DNA of 50,523 bases from an uncultured Colwellia sp. (GTDB lineage Bacteria; Pseudomonadota; Gammaproteobacteria; Enterobacterales; Alteromonadaceae), in assembly GCA_913058405.1 (NCBI GenBank), contig CAJXRC010000009.1, positions 1-50,523 of the forward strand, read 5' to 3'. Below the pieces are notes generated by a model that did no database searches, was not told the origin of the DNA, and saw only the letters and a program-made list of their open reading frames with translations. Both the position numbers and the translations under genes were made by a program. Shown piece after piece: positions 17,842-25,602 of this stretch (positions are counted from its first letter, which is position 1; every line of letters begins with the position of its first letter).

Positions 17842-17877
17842 TGACAGCGTTGTCATTAAATATTGACAGCGCTGTCG
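17842..17877 (+). promoter_or_regulatory. tandem NagR operators upstream of the TonB receptor
   Basis: Two palindromes, TGACAGCGTTGTCA (17842-17855) and TGACAGCGCTGTCG (17864-17877), start 22 bases apart, about two helical turns, so two repressor dimers would bind the same DNA face. The second one contains TTGACA at 17863-17868, a likely -35. The rest of the 17554-17949 gap is very AT-rich and shows nothing else. Confidence 0.8.
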
Positions 17878-17949
17878 TAAAACCGAATTAATTATTATAA
17901 GTAAATATAAAAACATTCTAAAAAACAAAACGTGTGTAAGGGAAAGTCG

Positions 17950-20577
17950 ATGTCAACTAAAACATTTAAAAAAGGCGTGTTAGCGAGCTCAATAGCAATG
18001 ATCCTAGCTGGTGTAACATCACAAGCTATGGCAGCCGAAGAAGCCGCTTCTGAAATAAACAAAGACGAAGTTGAAGTAATTCAAGTAACCGGTATTCGTG
18101 GCTCATTAAAAGCATCTTTAAATGCTAAGCGGTTTTCAAACGCAGTAATGGATGCGGTATCTTCAGAAGATATTGGTAAGTTCCCTGACGGCGATGTTGG
18201 TGAATCATTAGCACGTATCCCCGGTGTTGCAGTTAACCGTCAATTTGGACAAGGTTCTCAAGTATCAATCCGTGGTGCGTCTGCACAATTAACACGTACT
18301 TTATTAAATGGCCACTCAGTTGCTTCAACTGGTTGGTATGATCAACAAGATATTGACCGAAGCTTTAACTACTCAATGTTACCTTCAGAATTAGTTGGCG
18401 GTATTGAAGTTTACAAATCTTCACAAGCAGATATCGTAGAGGGTGGTGTGGGTGGTACAGTCATTGTAAAAACTCGTAAGCCATTCGATCTTGATGCAAA
18501 TACATTATTCGCAAGTGTAAAAGGCGATTACGGTACAGTTTCAGAAGAAGTTGACCCAGAAGTTTCTGCTTTATATAGCTGGAAAAATGAAAATGAAAGC
18601 TTTGGTGTTCTAGTTGCTGCCTCTGTGTCAGAAAAAGAATATCAACGAAACGGTATCGAGTCCTTAGTTGGTTGGGGTGATATTGTTCCTTCAACTTTCC
18701 AACAAGAGCGTAACCGTACTTCACTTAACCTTGCAGTACAATATGCACCTACTGACGAATTAGAATTCGGTTTAACAGTAACGAGCTTAGAAGTTGAAGC
18801 TAACAATGCAAACACTTCTTTATTTACTATGTTCCCAGATGACAAAGATGCTGCTTGTGAGCAACAGAATGCTAGCGGTACTTGTACATTCTATCGTCGA
18901 ACAGGAACTGGCGCTAACCCAGGTTGGGCGCAGACTTGGGCTCGTGAAACAGGTATGAAGTCAGACACCGTTGATTTCGATTGGCAATATGAAGCTGATA
19001 ACTTTACTGTTTCAGGCCGTGTAGGTAATACTAAATCTGAAGGTGGTACAGACCTTACATCTAACTATGGTTTCTTTATTGGTACTCCAGCTGATTTTGC
19101 CGGTACGTATGATGCAACTGGTGATGTTATTGCTATAGATATTGCAAACAAATCATTTGCTGCTGAAGACTTTAATGCCGATTTATCTTCAGCTGGTTGG
19201 GCGCTTAAAAAGCAACCTAACTCAGATGAAGAAACCTATGTAAACATTGATGTCGAAGTACCTGTAGAACTTGGCGCAATTAGCTCAATTAAAACTGGTT
19301 TCCGTTACGCAGATCATTCTGTTAAACAGCAAACATTTGCTTTAGCTACTGCAAACGGTATAGCACAAAATGCTTCGGCATTTTACTCTGGTACTATGTC
19401 TTCAGGTGCTGGGTTTACCTTACCAAATCCTAACTTAGACGCCATGCTCGCTGATGCTCACGCAACGGTTGAAGCAAATAACGTATCTAATGAAGACTTA
19501 TCTGGCTATGGTACTGTTGATGAAGAAAACTTAGCTATTTATGCAATGGCTGATTTTGATGGTGACGGTTTCCGTGGTAATTTTGGCTTCCGTTACGTAA
19601 CTACTGATGCATCTTCTGATTACTATGCATTAGATGTAACTGGCACATATGCAGATACGCTATCAACTGATGAATTTGATTATAGTGAAGTATTACCTAG
19701 TATTAACGTTGCATTCGACTTAGCTGAAGATGTTATTTTACGTATGTCAGCAGCACAAGTTATGTCTCGTCCTAACTATACAGATATGTTCGCTAGCTCT
19801 GGTACTCCGGGTTTAAATGATGGTACTGCCGGTAACGAACGCATTCAACGTGGTAACGTATCATTAAAAGCATTTAAAGCTTTTCAGTCTGACTTAGGTG
19901 CAGAATGGTACTTCAGCGACGATGGTATGTTCAGTGCTACTTACTTCTTAAAAGAAGTAAACACTTTCGTAACAACTACCCAAAAGCTTAACCAACAAGT
20001 AGGTATCGAAGATAACGACTTAATTGCTGCTGGTGGAAGTGCTTGTGGTGTAGGTGTATACGATTGTTGGACTGTTATTGACAAAGAAAATGCAACTGGC
20101 GGAATCATAAAAGGTGTTGAACTACAGCTTCAAGACGCATTTGATAATGGTTTAGGCTACTCAGTAAACTACACTTACGCTGACGCTAGTGCGCCAGGAA
20201 GTAACTATCCAGATGGAAAAGGTGTATTCTCTGATTCATCTAAGCATACTGTTAACACAGTAGGTTACTACGAGAATGACAATTTCTCAGCACGTTTAGC
20301 TTATAACTGGCGTTCAGAGTATATGATTCGTGAGTCTGGTTTTTATGGTCAACGCGAACATCAATCATACGGCACATTAGATTTTAGCTCTACTTGGTCT
20401 GCGACAGACTACTTAGATGTTACCTTTGAAGCTGCAAACATTCTTGAAGAAGATAGTGTGCAAATTGGTGTTGCAGGGGCTAGTGCAGAAGTTAAGCCTG
20501 AACTTAAACATGGCTATCCAGCATGGAGCTTCGAAGGCGAAGCTCGTTACAAAGTGGGTGTAGCTGTTCGTTTCTAA
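17950..20577 (+). CDS. TonB-dependent outer-membrane receptor for GlcNAc/chitin oligosaccharides
   Basis: An 875-residue receptor. Signal peptide of about 28 residues (cut after AMA), a TonB-box-like stretch (VEVIQVTG), a plug domain (SEDIGKFPDGDVGESLARIPGV, then GASAQLTRTLLNG and IEVYKSSQADIVEGGVGG) and a long beta-barrel ending in an aromatic residue (VGVAVRF). The plug signature is that of the TonB receptors of Xanthomonas, Caulobacter and Alteromonadales tied to carbohydrate uptake. A GTG at 17932 would add six residues; ATG 17950 has the ribosome binding site AAGGGA. Tandem NagR boxes lie upstream and a terminator downstream. The ligand is inferred from the regulon. Confidence 0.9.
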   Translation: MSTKTFKKGVLASSIAMILAGVTSQAMAAEEAASEINKDEVEVIQVTGIRGSLKASLNAKRFSNAVMDAVSSEDIGKFPDGDVGESLARIPGVAVNRQFGQGSQVSIRGASAQLTRTLLNGHSVASTGWYDQQDIDRSFNYSMLPSELVGGIEVYKSSQADIVEGGVGGTVIVKTRKPFDLDANTLFASVKGDYGTVSEEVDPEVSALYSWKNENESFGVLVAASVSEKEYQRNGIESLVGWGDIVPSTFQQERNRTSLNLAVQYAPTDELEFGLTVTSLEVEANNANTSLFTMFPDDKDAACEQQNASGTCTFYRRTGTGANPGWAQTWARETGMKSDTVDFDWQYEADNFTVSGRVGNTKSEGGTDLTSNYGFFIGTPADFAGTYDATGDVIAIDIANKSFAAEDFNADLSSAGWALKKQPNSDEETYVNIDVEVPVELGAISSIKTGFRYADHSVKQQTFALATANGIAQNASAFYSGTMSSGAGFTLPNPNLDAMLADAHATVEANNVSNEDLSGYGTVDEENLAIYAMADFDGDGFRGNFGFRYVTTDASSDYYALDVTGTYADTLSTDEFDYSEVLPSINVAFDLAEDVILRMSAAQVMSRPNYTDMFASSGTPGLNDGTAGNERIQRGNVSLKAFKAFQSDLGAEWYFSDDGMFSATYFLKEVNTFVTTTQKLNQQVGIEDNDLIAAGGSACGVGVYDCWTVIDKENATGGIIKGVELQLQDAFDNGLGYSVNYTYADASAPGSNYPDGKGVFSDSSKHTVNTVGYYENDNFSARLAYNWRSEYMIRESGFYGQREHQSYGTLDFSSTWSATDYLDVTFEAANILEEDSVQIGVAGASAEVKPELKHGYPAWSFEGEARYKVGVAVRF

Positions 20578-20604
20578 GCGATAGTTAACCAAAGGTATCA
20601 TTAT

Positions 20605-20632
20605 AAAAACCCAGCTCATGCTGGGTTTTTTT
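20605..20632 (+). terminator. terminator after the TonB receptor gene
   Basis: AAAACCCAGC pairs with GCTGGGTTTT around a TCAT loop, with a T-run. The halogenase-like gene that follows may be reached by readthrough or by its own promoter. Confidence 0.85.
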
Positions 20633-20697
20633 ATAAGTCACTTGCTGTATTGTTAGTAGAATGAAAATTAGCTAAAAGTATTTAATTATTAGGAATT

Positions 20698-22227
20698 ATG
20701 TCTATGAAAAAAATTGTTGTTGTTGGTGGAGGCACGGCTGGTTGGTTAGCTGCTAACCACTTAGGCAAAAAATTTAAAGACAATGCTGAGATAACGGTGA
20801 CTTTAATTGAATCTCCAGATATTGCACCCATTGGTGTTGGCGAAGGCACAGTACCCAAAATCAGACAAACCTTATCAAGTTTTGGAATTTCTGAAACGCA
20901 GTTTATTAGGGAGTGCGATGTAACCTTCAAACAATCGATAAAGTTTGTTAATTGGATGGATAAGCAAAAGCATGGAAGCGATAACTTTTTTCATCACCTA
21001 TTTGATGCACCTGATAAATTTGCTGAAGATTTAACCCCTTATTGGCTCAAGCATGGACAAGGTAATAGGTATGCCGATATGCTTTCACCTCAGCATAGTG
21101 CGTGTGAACTTAATAAAGCGCCAAAATCGATCACGACACCAGAGTATGAAGGTACGCTTGGCTATGCTTATCATTTGAATGCCGCGAAGTTTGCTAATTT
21201 ATTGTGTAACAATGCGGTAGATAAGTTTGCGGTTGAACACTTAAAAGCGCATATCGTTGATGTTGAACTAAACAATGATGGCGCAATAGCTGCTTTGGTA
21301 ACTAAAGAAATTGGTAAGCTTGAGTACGACTTTTACCTTGATTGTACTGGCTTTGAATCATTACTTTTAGGCAAAGCACTTAATGTCCCCTTTATCGAAA
21401 AGTCTAAAGAGCTACTGGTCAATTCTGCGTTAGTGGTACAAGTACCAACGCAAGAAGAAGATGAAATACCGCCTTATACAGTTGCCACAGCACACCAAGC
21501 TGGCTGGATTTGGGATATAGCGTTGACTAATCGTCGAGGTGTCGGTTTTGTCTATTCTAATAATCACATGTCTGATGATGAAGCTAAGACTAAGTTAGAT
21601 CACTATTTAAAAGGCAACCCATCAGAGCTTACCTATCGCAAGCTACCAATGAAAGTTGGGCACAGAGAAAAGTTCTGGCATAAAAACTGTGTGTCTTTAG
21701 GCCTAGCTCAAGGGTTCTTAGAGCCGCTAGAAGCAACCTCAATTTTGTTGACTGATTTTGCCGCAGGCTTTTTAGCCGATCGCTTCCCTGAATCAGAGGA
21801 ACAAATGCTTATGTTAGAGCAGCGTTTTAACCATGTGATGGGTTATGCGTGGGACAGAGTGGTTGATTTCATAAAATTACATTACTGCATTTCAGATCGT
21901 ACCGACTCGACATTTTGGCTAGATAATAAGAAAGAAGAAACGATTCCAGTTATGCTCAGAAAGCGTTTAAAGTTATGGGAGCAGTTCAATCCACAAAAAG
22001 AAGACTTTTTTAGTAAGTTTGAAATATTTGATTATGATAATTACTTATACCTACTTTACGGAATGTGCTATCAAACTAAGTTGGCACCTTTATCAAGTCG
22101 TTATCATGAGAAGGCAAAAGCGAAGGCTGATAGTATACAAGCCATAGCTGCTCAACTTAGCCTTCGACTACCTAATCATAGAGAGTTAATTAACAAAATT
22201 AAGCTGTATGGCCTACAGAACATTTAA
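20698..22227 (+). CDS. tryptophan-halogenase-like flavoprotein (copy A)
   Basis: A 509-residue FAD-dependent protein of the tryptophan 7-halogenase (PrnA) family. The dinucleotide-binding GGGTAGW is at 10-16, GVGEGTVPKI at 46-55, and the lysine equivalent to PrnA K79 is kept (K78 in TFKQSIKFVNW). The diagnostic WxWxIP motif is changed: WIWDIA, with alanine for proline, near residue 265. A later block GLAQGFLEPLEATS is conserved. In many proteobacteria such genes sit beside carbohydrate TonB receptors, as here, and no halogenated product is known for them. ATG 20704 is an alternative start. It is convergent with copy B. Substrate unknown. Confidence 0.88.
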   Translation: MSMKKIVVVGGGTAGWLAANHLGKKFKDNAEITVTLIESPDIAPIGVGEGTVPKIRQTLSSFGISETQFIRECDVTFKQSIKFVNWMDKQKHGSDNFFHHLFDAPDKFAEDLTPYWLKHGQGNRYADMLSPQHSACELNKAPKSITTPEYEGTLGYAYHLNAAKFANLLCNNAVDKFAVEHLKAHIVDVELNNDGAIAALVTKEIGKLEYDFYLDCTGFESLLLGKALNVPFIEKSKELLVNSALVVQVPTQEEDEIPPYTVATAHQAGWIWDIALTNRRGVGFVYSNNHMSDDEAKTKLDHYLKGNPSELTYRKLPMKVGHREKFWHKNCVSLGLAQGFLEPLEATSILLTDFAAGFLADRFPESEEQMLMLEQRFNHVMGYAWDRVVDFIKLHYCISDRTDSTFWLDNKKEETIPVMLRKRLKLWEQFNPQKEDFFSKFEIFDYDNYLYLLYGMCYQTKLAPLSSRYHEKAKAKADSIQAIAAQLSLRLPNHRELINKIKLYGLQNI

Positions 22228-22323
22228 TCTTTGGTCGTAGGGAAGTGGATGCTAATAAAGTAAAATTATATAGCTAAATAATGGGGGTGTTGCCACGATG
22301 TGACATTTAAAAATGTGGCAGTA

Positions 22324-23901
22324 TTAGCGGTGTGCTTCTAATTTATGCCACCGTTCATTGTACACTTTTGCAAGTTGCTCATTATGGTTATAAAACTGCT
22401 GACTTACCTGCTGACAATATTTGATGATTTCAGCTACAGGGGCTACTTTTGTATTGGGACTGGGTTTATTTAATGAGGTTGGAAAGTGGCCCTTACCAGA
22501 AAACAAACAGTACCAACTAGGTGCGAAGTAAGTTAACTCTGCATTATGTCGATGTAATTCTGCTTCGAAATCTCCCCCCGGTGTATGCCAAGCAGAAAGT
22601 AATGCCGTTAAGCGTGTCGAGTTGTTCTTACTCTCTCTATTGTCACACCAGTATTGACTATCAGTGCGTGAGTTTAGGCGATAGTGAGCGACAATATAGT
22701 CTTTTATACTTTCAAACACTTCATTTAACTGATTATTATAAGTGTCTTGTTGCGCTATAACTTCTCTTTTAGCTGCCTGCATATCTTCGTAGCTATTAAT
22801 GAAAGACTCAACAGTGTGCTGGATTAACATTAATGCGGTTGCTTCTAATGGCTCTATAAAGCCTTGTGATAACCCAACAGCAAGTACATTTTTATGCCAA
22901 TGTTGGCTTACGCGACCTAAACGCATTTTAATGACTTTAGCCTTTTGATCTTTACAGCTTGGACCAATATGCTCCCTAAGCTCTTGTTCTGCCGCATCAT
23001 CACTAATGTATTTAGAGGAGTAAACATAACCATTACCATAGCGGTTTCGAAGGGGGATCTGCCAAGCCCAACCAGAGGAGAGCGCGGTTGAGGTTGTATT
23101 CGATGGTATGTCTTTTGAACAATCTATCGGAGACTGAATGGCAACGGCTCGATCATTAAATAAACAGTCACTGTAGTCGATAAAGTCAACGTTAAGCGCT
23201 TGCCTGATAAGTCGTGCCGCAAAACCAGTGCAGTCAATAAACAAGTCAGCGCTGTGTGCACCATTATCCTTAGTTACGATACTAGATATTTGACCGCTGT
23301 CACTTAAGTTAACATCATCAACAGTATCAATTAAGTGACTTAAGCCCATATTTAACAAGCGCTTTTTTAAAAAACTGCCAACCAAAGCAGAGTCAAAATG
23401 GTAACCATAATCCATTTCATTTCTTAATTGCTGGAAAGCTATTGGCGCTTTGAAATCTTTTGCTAAATAAGATTGCAGCCAGTAATCATCAGGATGAGCA
23501 GGCACATCTATTCCCTCGCGCCTTAAACGAGCGTTATGCATAAATGCATTGCCGGTTTTCCAATCTGCTTGGGAATAAAATGGGTGTATATAAGCTGGGT
23601 AGTCGGCATAAGCAGGATCATCAATATTAGTCCAGCCAGGAAAACTAATGCCGCATTTATAAGTAGCATTGCATTCAGGCATCCACTCTTGCTCACTTAT
23701 CCCTAAATGTTTGAAAAATAGACGTAACGAAGGTGTTGAACCTTCTCCTACGCCTATTTTATTTATAACATCTGACTCTATCAGTAATATCTCAGTCCCT
23801 TTTTTAGCCCAAGCTTTATGAATAAGGCTCGCAGCCATCCACCCAGCGCTACCGCCACCAAGTATTATTATTTTTTTAGGTTGTGAGCCAATTACTGACA
23901 T
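22324..23901 (-). CDS. tryptophan-halogenase-like flavoprotein (copy B)
   Basis: A 525-residue member of the same family as copy A, but clearly divergent from it. FAD motif GGGSAGWMA at 15-23, GVGEGSTPSLR at 50-60, conserved lysine K82 in NATYKCGISF, and an intact WxWxIP motif (WAWQIPLRNRYG). The block LAVGLSQGFIEPLEATAL follows. It is the last gene of a minus-strand operon, 12 bases after the SapC gene, headed by the DUF6445 gene and the shared NagR operator. A weak hairpin (TGCCAC/GTGGCA, 22290-22320) lies in the 96 bases between the two copies. Reaction and substrate are not known. Confidence 0.88.
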   Translation of the reverse strand: MSVIGSQPKKIIILGGGSAGWMAASLIHKAWAKKGTEILLIESDVINKIGVGEGSTPSLRLFFKHLGISEQEWMPECNATYKCGISFPGWTNIDDPAYADYPAYIHPFYSQADWKTGNAFMHNARLRREGIDVPAHPDDYWLQSYLAKDFKAPIAFQQLRNEMDYGYHFDSALVGSFLKKRLLNMGLSHLIDTVDDVNLSDSGQISSIVTKDNGAHSADLFIDCTGFAARLIRQALNVDFIDYSDCLFNDRAVAIQSPIDCSKDIPSNTTSTALSSGWAWQIPLRNRYGNGYVYSSKYISDDAAEQELREHIGPSCKDQKAKVIKMRLGRVSQHWHKNVLAVGLSQGFIEPLEATALMLIQHTVESFINSYEDMQAAKREVIAQQDTYNNQLNEVFESIKDYIVAHYRLNSRTDSQYWCDNRESKNNSTRLTALLSAWHTPGGDFEAELHRHNAELTYFAPSWYCLFSGKGHFPTSLNKPSPNTKVAPVAEIIKYCQQVSQQFYNHNEQLAKVYNERWHKLEAHR

Positions 23902-23913
23902 ATTAGATTCTCT

Positions 23914-24621
23914 CTATTTTGCTTCGAATTCGTTCTGTTTGATCGTCAAGCGAGTAATTTGGTGTAATGAGGCTAAGTGTGCGTAAATTAACGGTAATAA
24001 ACCTTGTGATCTGAGTTCTTCAAACTCTTGAATCGGTAGAGCGTTTAATACCTTTTCATCAATAAGATAGATACCGCTAAGTAGCATAGGCTCTGATTCA
24101 TGGGCTAACTTTACGTTTAATTGTTTAGAAGTGAGGAGCTTCTTCTGGGCAAGAATATGGATGATCGCTTGCGTTTGTTCTGTAAATTCAGCAACACTTA
24201 ACAATGCTTGTATTTTTTTGTTTAAAAATTCAGTTTGTAGACCTTGCTCATCAAATAATGCTTCACCGCTATCGGTACTTATAAATGAACTTTTTTCATC
24301 AAAACAAACGGTGACTTCATCACTATTATCACTCGTTTTCACCAAACTAAGTGGTGCGTTATGAAAGCCCACAGGTGCAACTGCGCAATTCCACTCAACA
24401 TCTTGGCAATAAAGGTTAATACCTGATCTAATCCCCATTACGGCGACACTGGTAAATTGCCCTGTTTCTTCATTTTTTACGAAAACAATAGGGAATTCAG
24501 TAGACAGTGGAATGAAGTCTTGTACCGTTATCGGTATCAAATGCTGGTTCTTAAAGCGAGAAACATCATTAGTGTGTTGTATTTTTAGGTTTGCGTGTTG
24601 CTTGTTATTTAAAGGGGTCAT
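23914..24621 (-). CDS. SapC family protein
   Basis: A 235-residue protein matching the SapC family by its layout: an N-terminal LIPITVQDFIPLSTEFPIVFVKNEETGQF block, a central GFHNAPLSLV block, FDEQGLQTEFL, and the C-terminal FEELRSQGLLPLIYAHLASL. The family takes its name from a Campylobacter S-layer-associated gene, but in Alteromonadales, Xanthomonas and Caulobacter it usually lies next to TonB receptors and tryptophan-halogenase-like genes. No signal peptide is visible, so it appears cytoplasmic. It is in the middle of the three-gene minus-strand operon. Function unknown. Confidence 0.8.
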   Translation of the reverse strand: MTPLNNKQHANLKIQHTNDVSRFKNQHLIPITVQDFIPLSTEFPIVFVKNEETGQFTSVAVMGIRSGINLYCQDVEWNCAVAPVGFHNAPLSLVKTSDNSDEVTVCFDEKSSFISTDSGEALFDEQGLQTEFLNKKIQALLSVAEFTEQTQAIIHILAQKKLLTSKQLNVKLAHESEPMLLSGIYLIDEKVLNALPIQEFEELRSQGLLPLIYAHLASLHQITRLTIKQNEFEAK

Positions 24622-24659
24622 GTAAAGTTATACTCCAGAGTTGTCTTTTTCAAATTGTT

Positions 24660-24700
24660 TATACCCGTTACCTTTCAAAATGCTCGATTCACAGCTGAAT
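24660..24700 (+). repeat. solo TATACCC-family repeat end
   Basis: TATACCCGTTACC followed by TCAAAATGCTCG and a degenerate TTTCAG block. It occupies the gap between the DUF6445 and SapC genes inside the minus-strand operon. Confidence 0.6.
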
Positions 24701-24706
24701 AAACCG

Positions 24707-25432
24707 TTATATCGTCGTGATACTAGCAAATGAAGAAATAGATAATCTACCTTGATTAATGTCGCCGCAGTAGCTATTTGGTGAAGCTAAATTTGCGCTA
24801 TGTAAAATATTTGCGGGGTAAATTACTAAGCGGTTAAACTTTGCCTCAATAGTGAGTATTTGTTCAAAAATACTTGTGCTACCAGTAATATAGCTACAAT
24901 GATCTTTTGGATTTTTTGTAACATTAGTAATCATTTCAGGTAATACCTGTTTGTGCTCATTATTGAACTCAATTAAATTCCTCGGTTTGTAACGATAAAA
25001 GCTAGTCCCACCAAGCTCTTGTGAAGATAAGTAATGAACAAAAGCATAATCTCCATTATTGCAAGAGTCGACGTGTGGCATTTTTTGACTCACGGTAAGT
25101 AGTGATGGTTCACAAGTCACTAACGATAATAAACTACTATGAAAACTTGATTGATAGCGTGACTCTGGCCTAATATTTGGCAAAATTAACACTTCAAAAA
25201 AGCGTTTTAATAAATGGGTATAAGGCATTGGCATTTTATCCCGCATGCCTGGAAATAGCGTGTTATCGGCAAACATTGGGTTAAAGTAAGCAATGTTATG
25301 AGCAAAATGAGTAATAGCGTCTGTATTAAATAGAAACTCATCTATGACCAACATATGTAAAGAAGTCCCCGGAATTAAAACTTTTTGCAGGGTATAGTCA
25401 GGATTTACTTTTATGTTTCTCATGTTACACAT
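24707..25432 (-). CDS. DUF6445-type protein, possible 2-oxoglutarate/Fe(II) oxygenase fold
   Basis: A 241-residue protein (from ATG 25432; ATG 25423 or TTG 25447 are alternatives, none with a clear ribosome binding site). It resembles the DUF6445 family, recalled rather than searched. The sequence has the order of ligands expected of a 2-oxoglutarate oxygenase: MPHVDSCNN (HxD), then HYLSSQELGGTSFYRY, then YPANILHSANL (distal His), then NQGRLSISSF (Arg). It has no signal peptide. First gene of the operon DUF6445-SapC-halogenase B, with a NagR palindrome and good promoter just upstream. The activity is inferred. Confidence 0.65.
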   Translation of the reverse strand: MCNMRNIKVNPDYTLQKVLIPGTSLHMLVIDEFLFNTDAITHFAHNIAYFNPMFADNTLFPGMRDKMPMPYTHLLKRFFEVLILPNIRPESRYQSSFHSSLLSLVTCEPSLLTVSQKMPHVDSCNNGDYAFVHYLSSQELGGTSFYRYKPRNLIEFNNEHKQVLPEMITNVTKNPKDHCSYITGSTSIFEQILTIEAKFNRLVIYPANILHSANLASPNSYCGDINQGRLSISSFASITTI

Positions 25433-25495
25433 CGTTGATGAAATCAATACTAGTCATATCAATTTATGTTGAATAAATCGACAGTTCAAAAAATC

Positions 25496-25537
25496 AATAT
25501 ACTTAGATTTGACAGCGCTGTCAAAATTATGGATAGT
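25496..25537. promoter_or_regulatory. shared NagR operator with divergent promoters
   Basis: The palindrome TGACAGCGCTGTCA is at 25510-25523. On the plus strand TTGACA (25509-25514), 17 bases and GATAGT (25532-25537) serve the hexosaminidase. On the minus strand TTGACA (25519-25524), 17 bases and TATATT (25496-25501) serve the DUF6445 operon. One bound repressor would block both. Confidence 0.85.
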
Positions 25538-25602
25538 TATGCCATCAATAATAACTAAAGCAACACAGTTTTATCATTTGAAACTGTAAAAGGTCCTTTA
25601 CT

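Noticed and set aside
20698-23901. Halogenase pair as a secondary-metabolite cluster
   Set aside because: No synthase, carrier protein or export gene is nearby; regulation and neighbours point to carbohydrate uptake.
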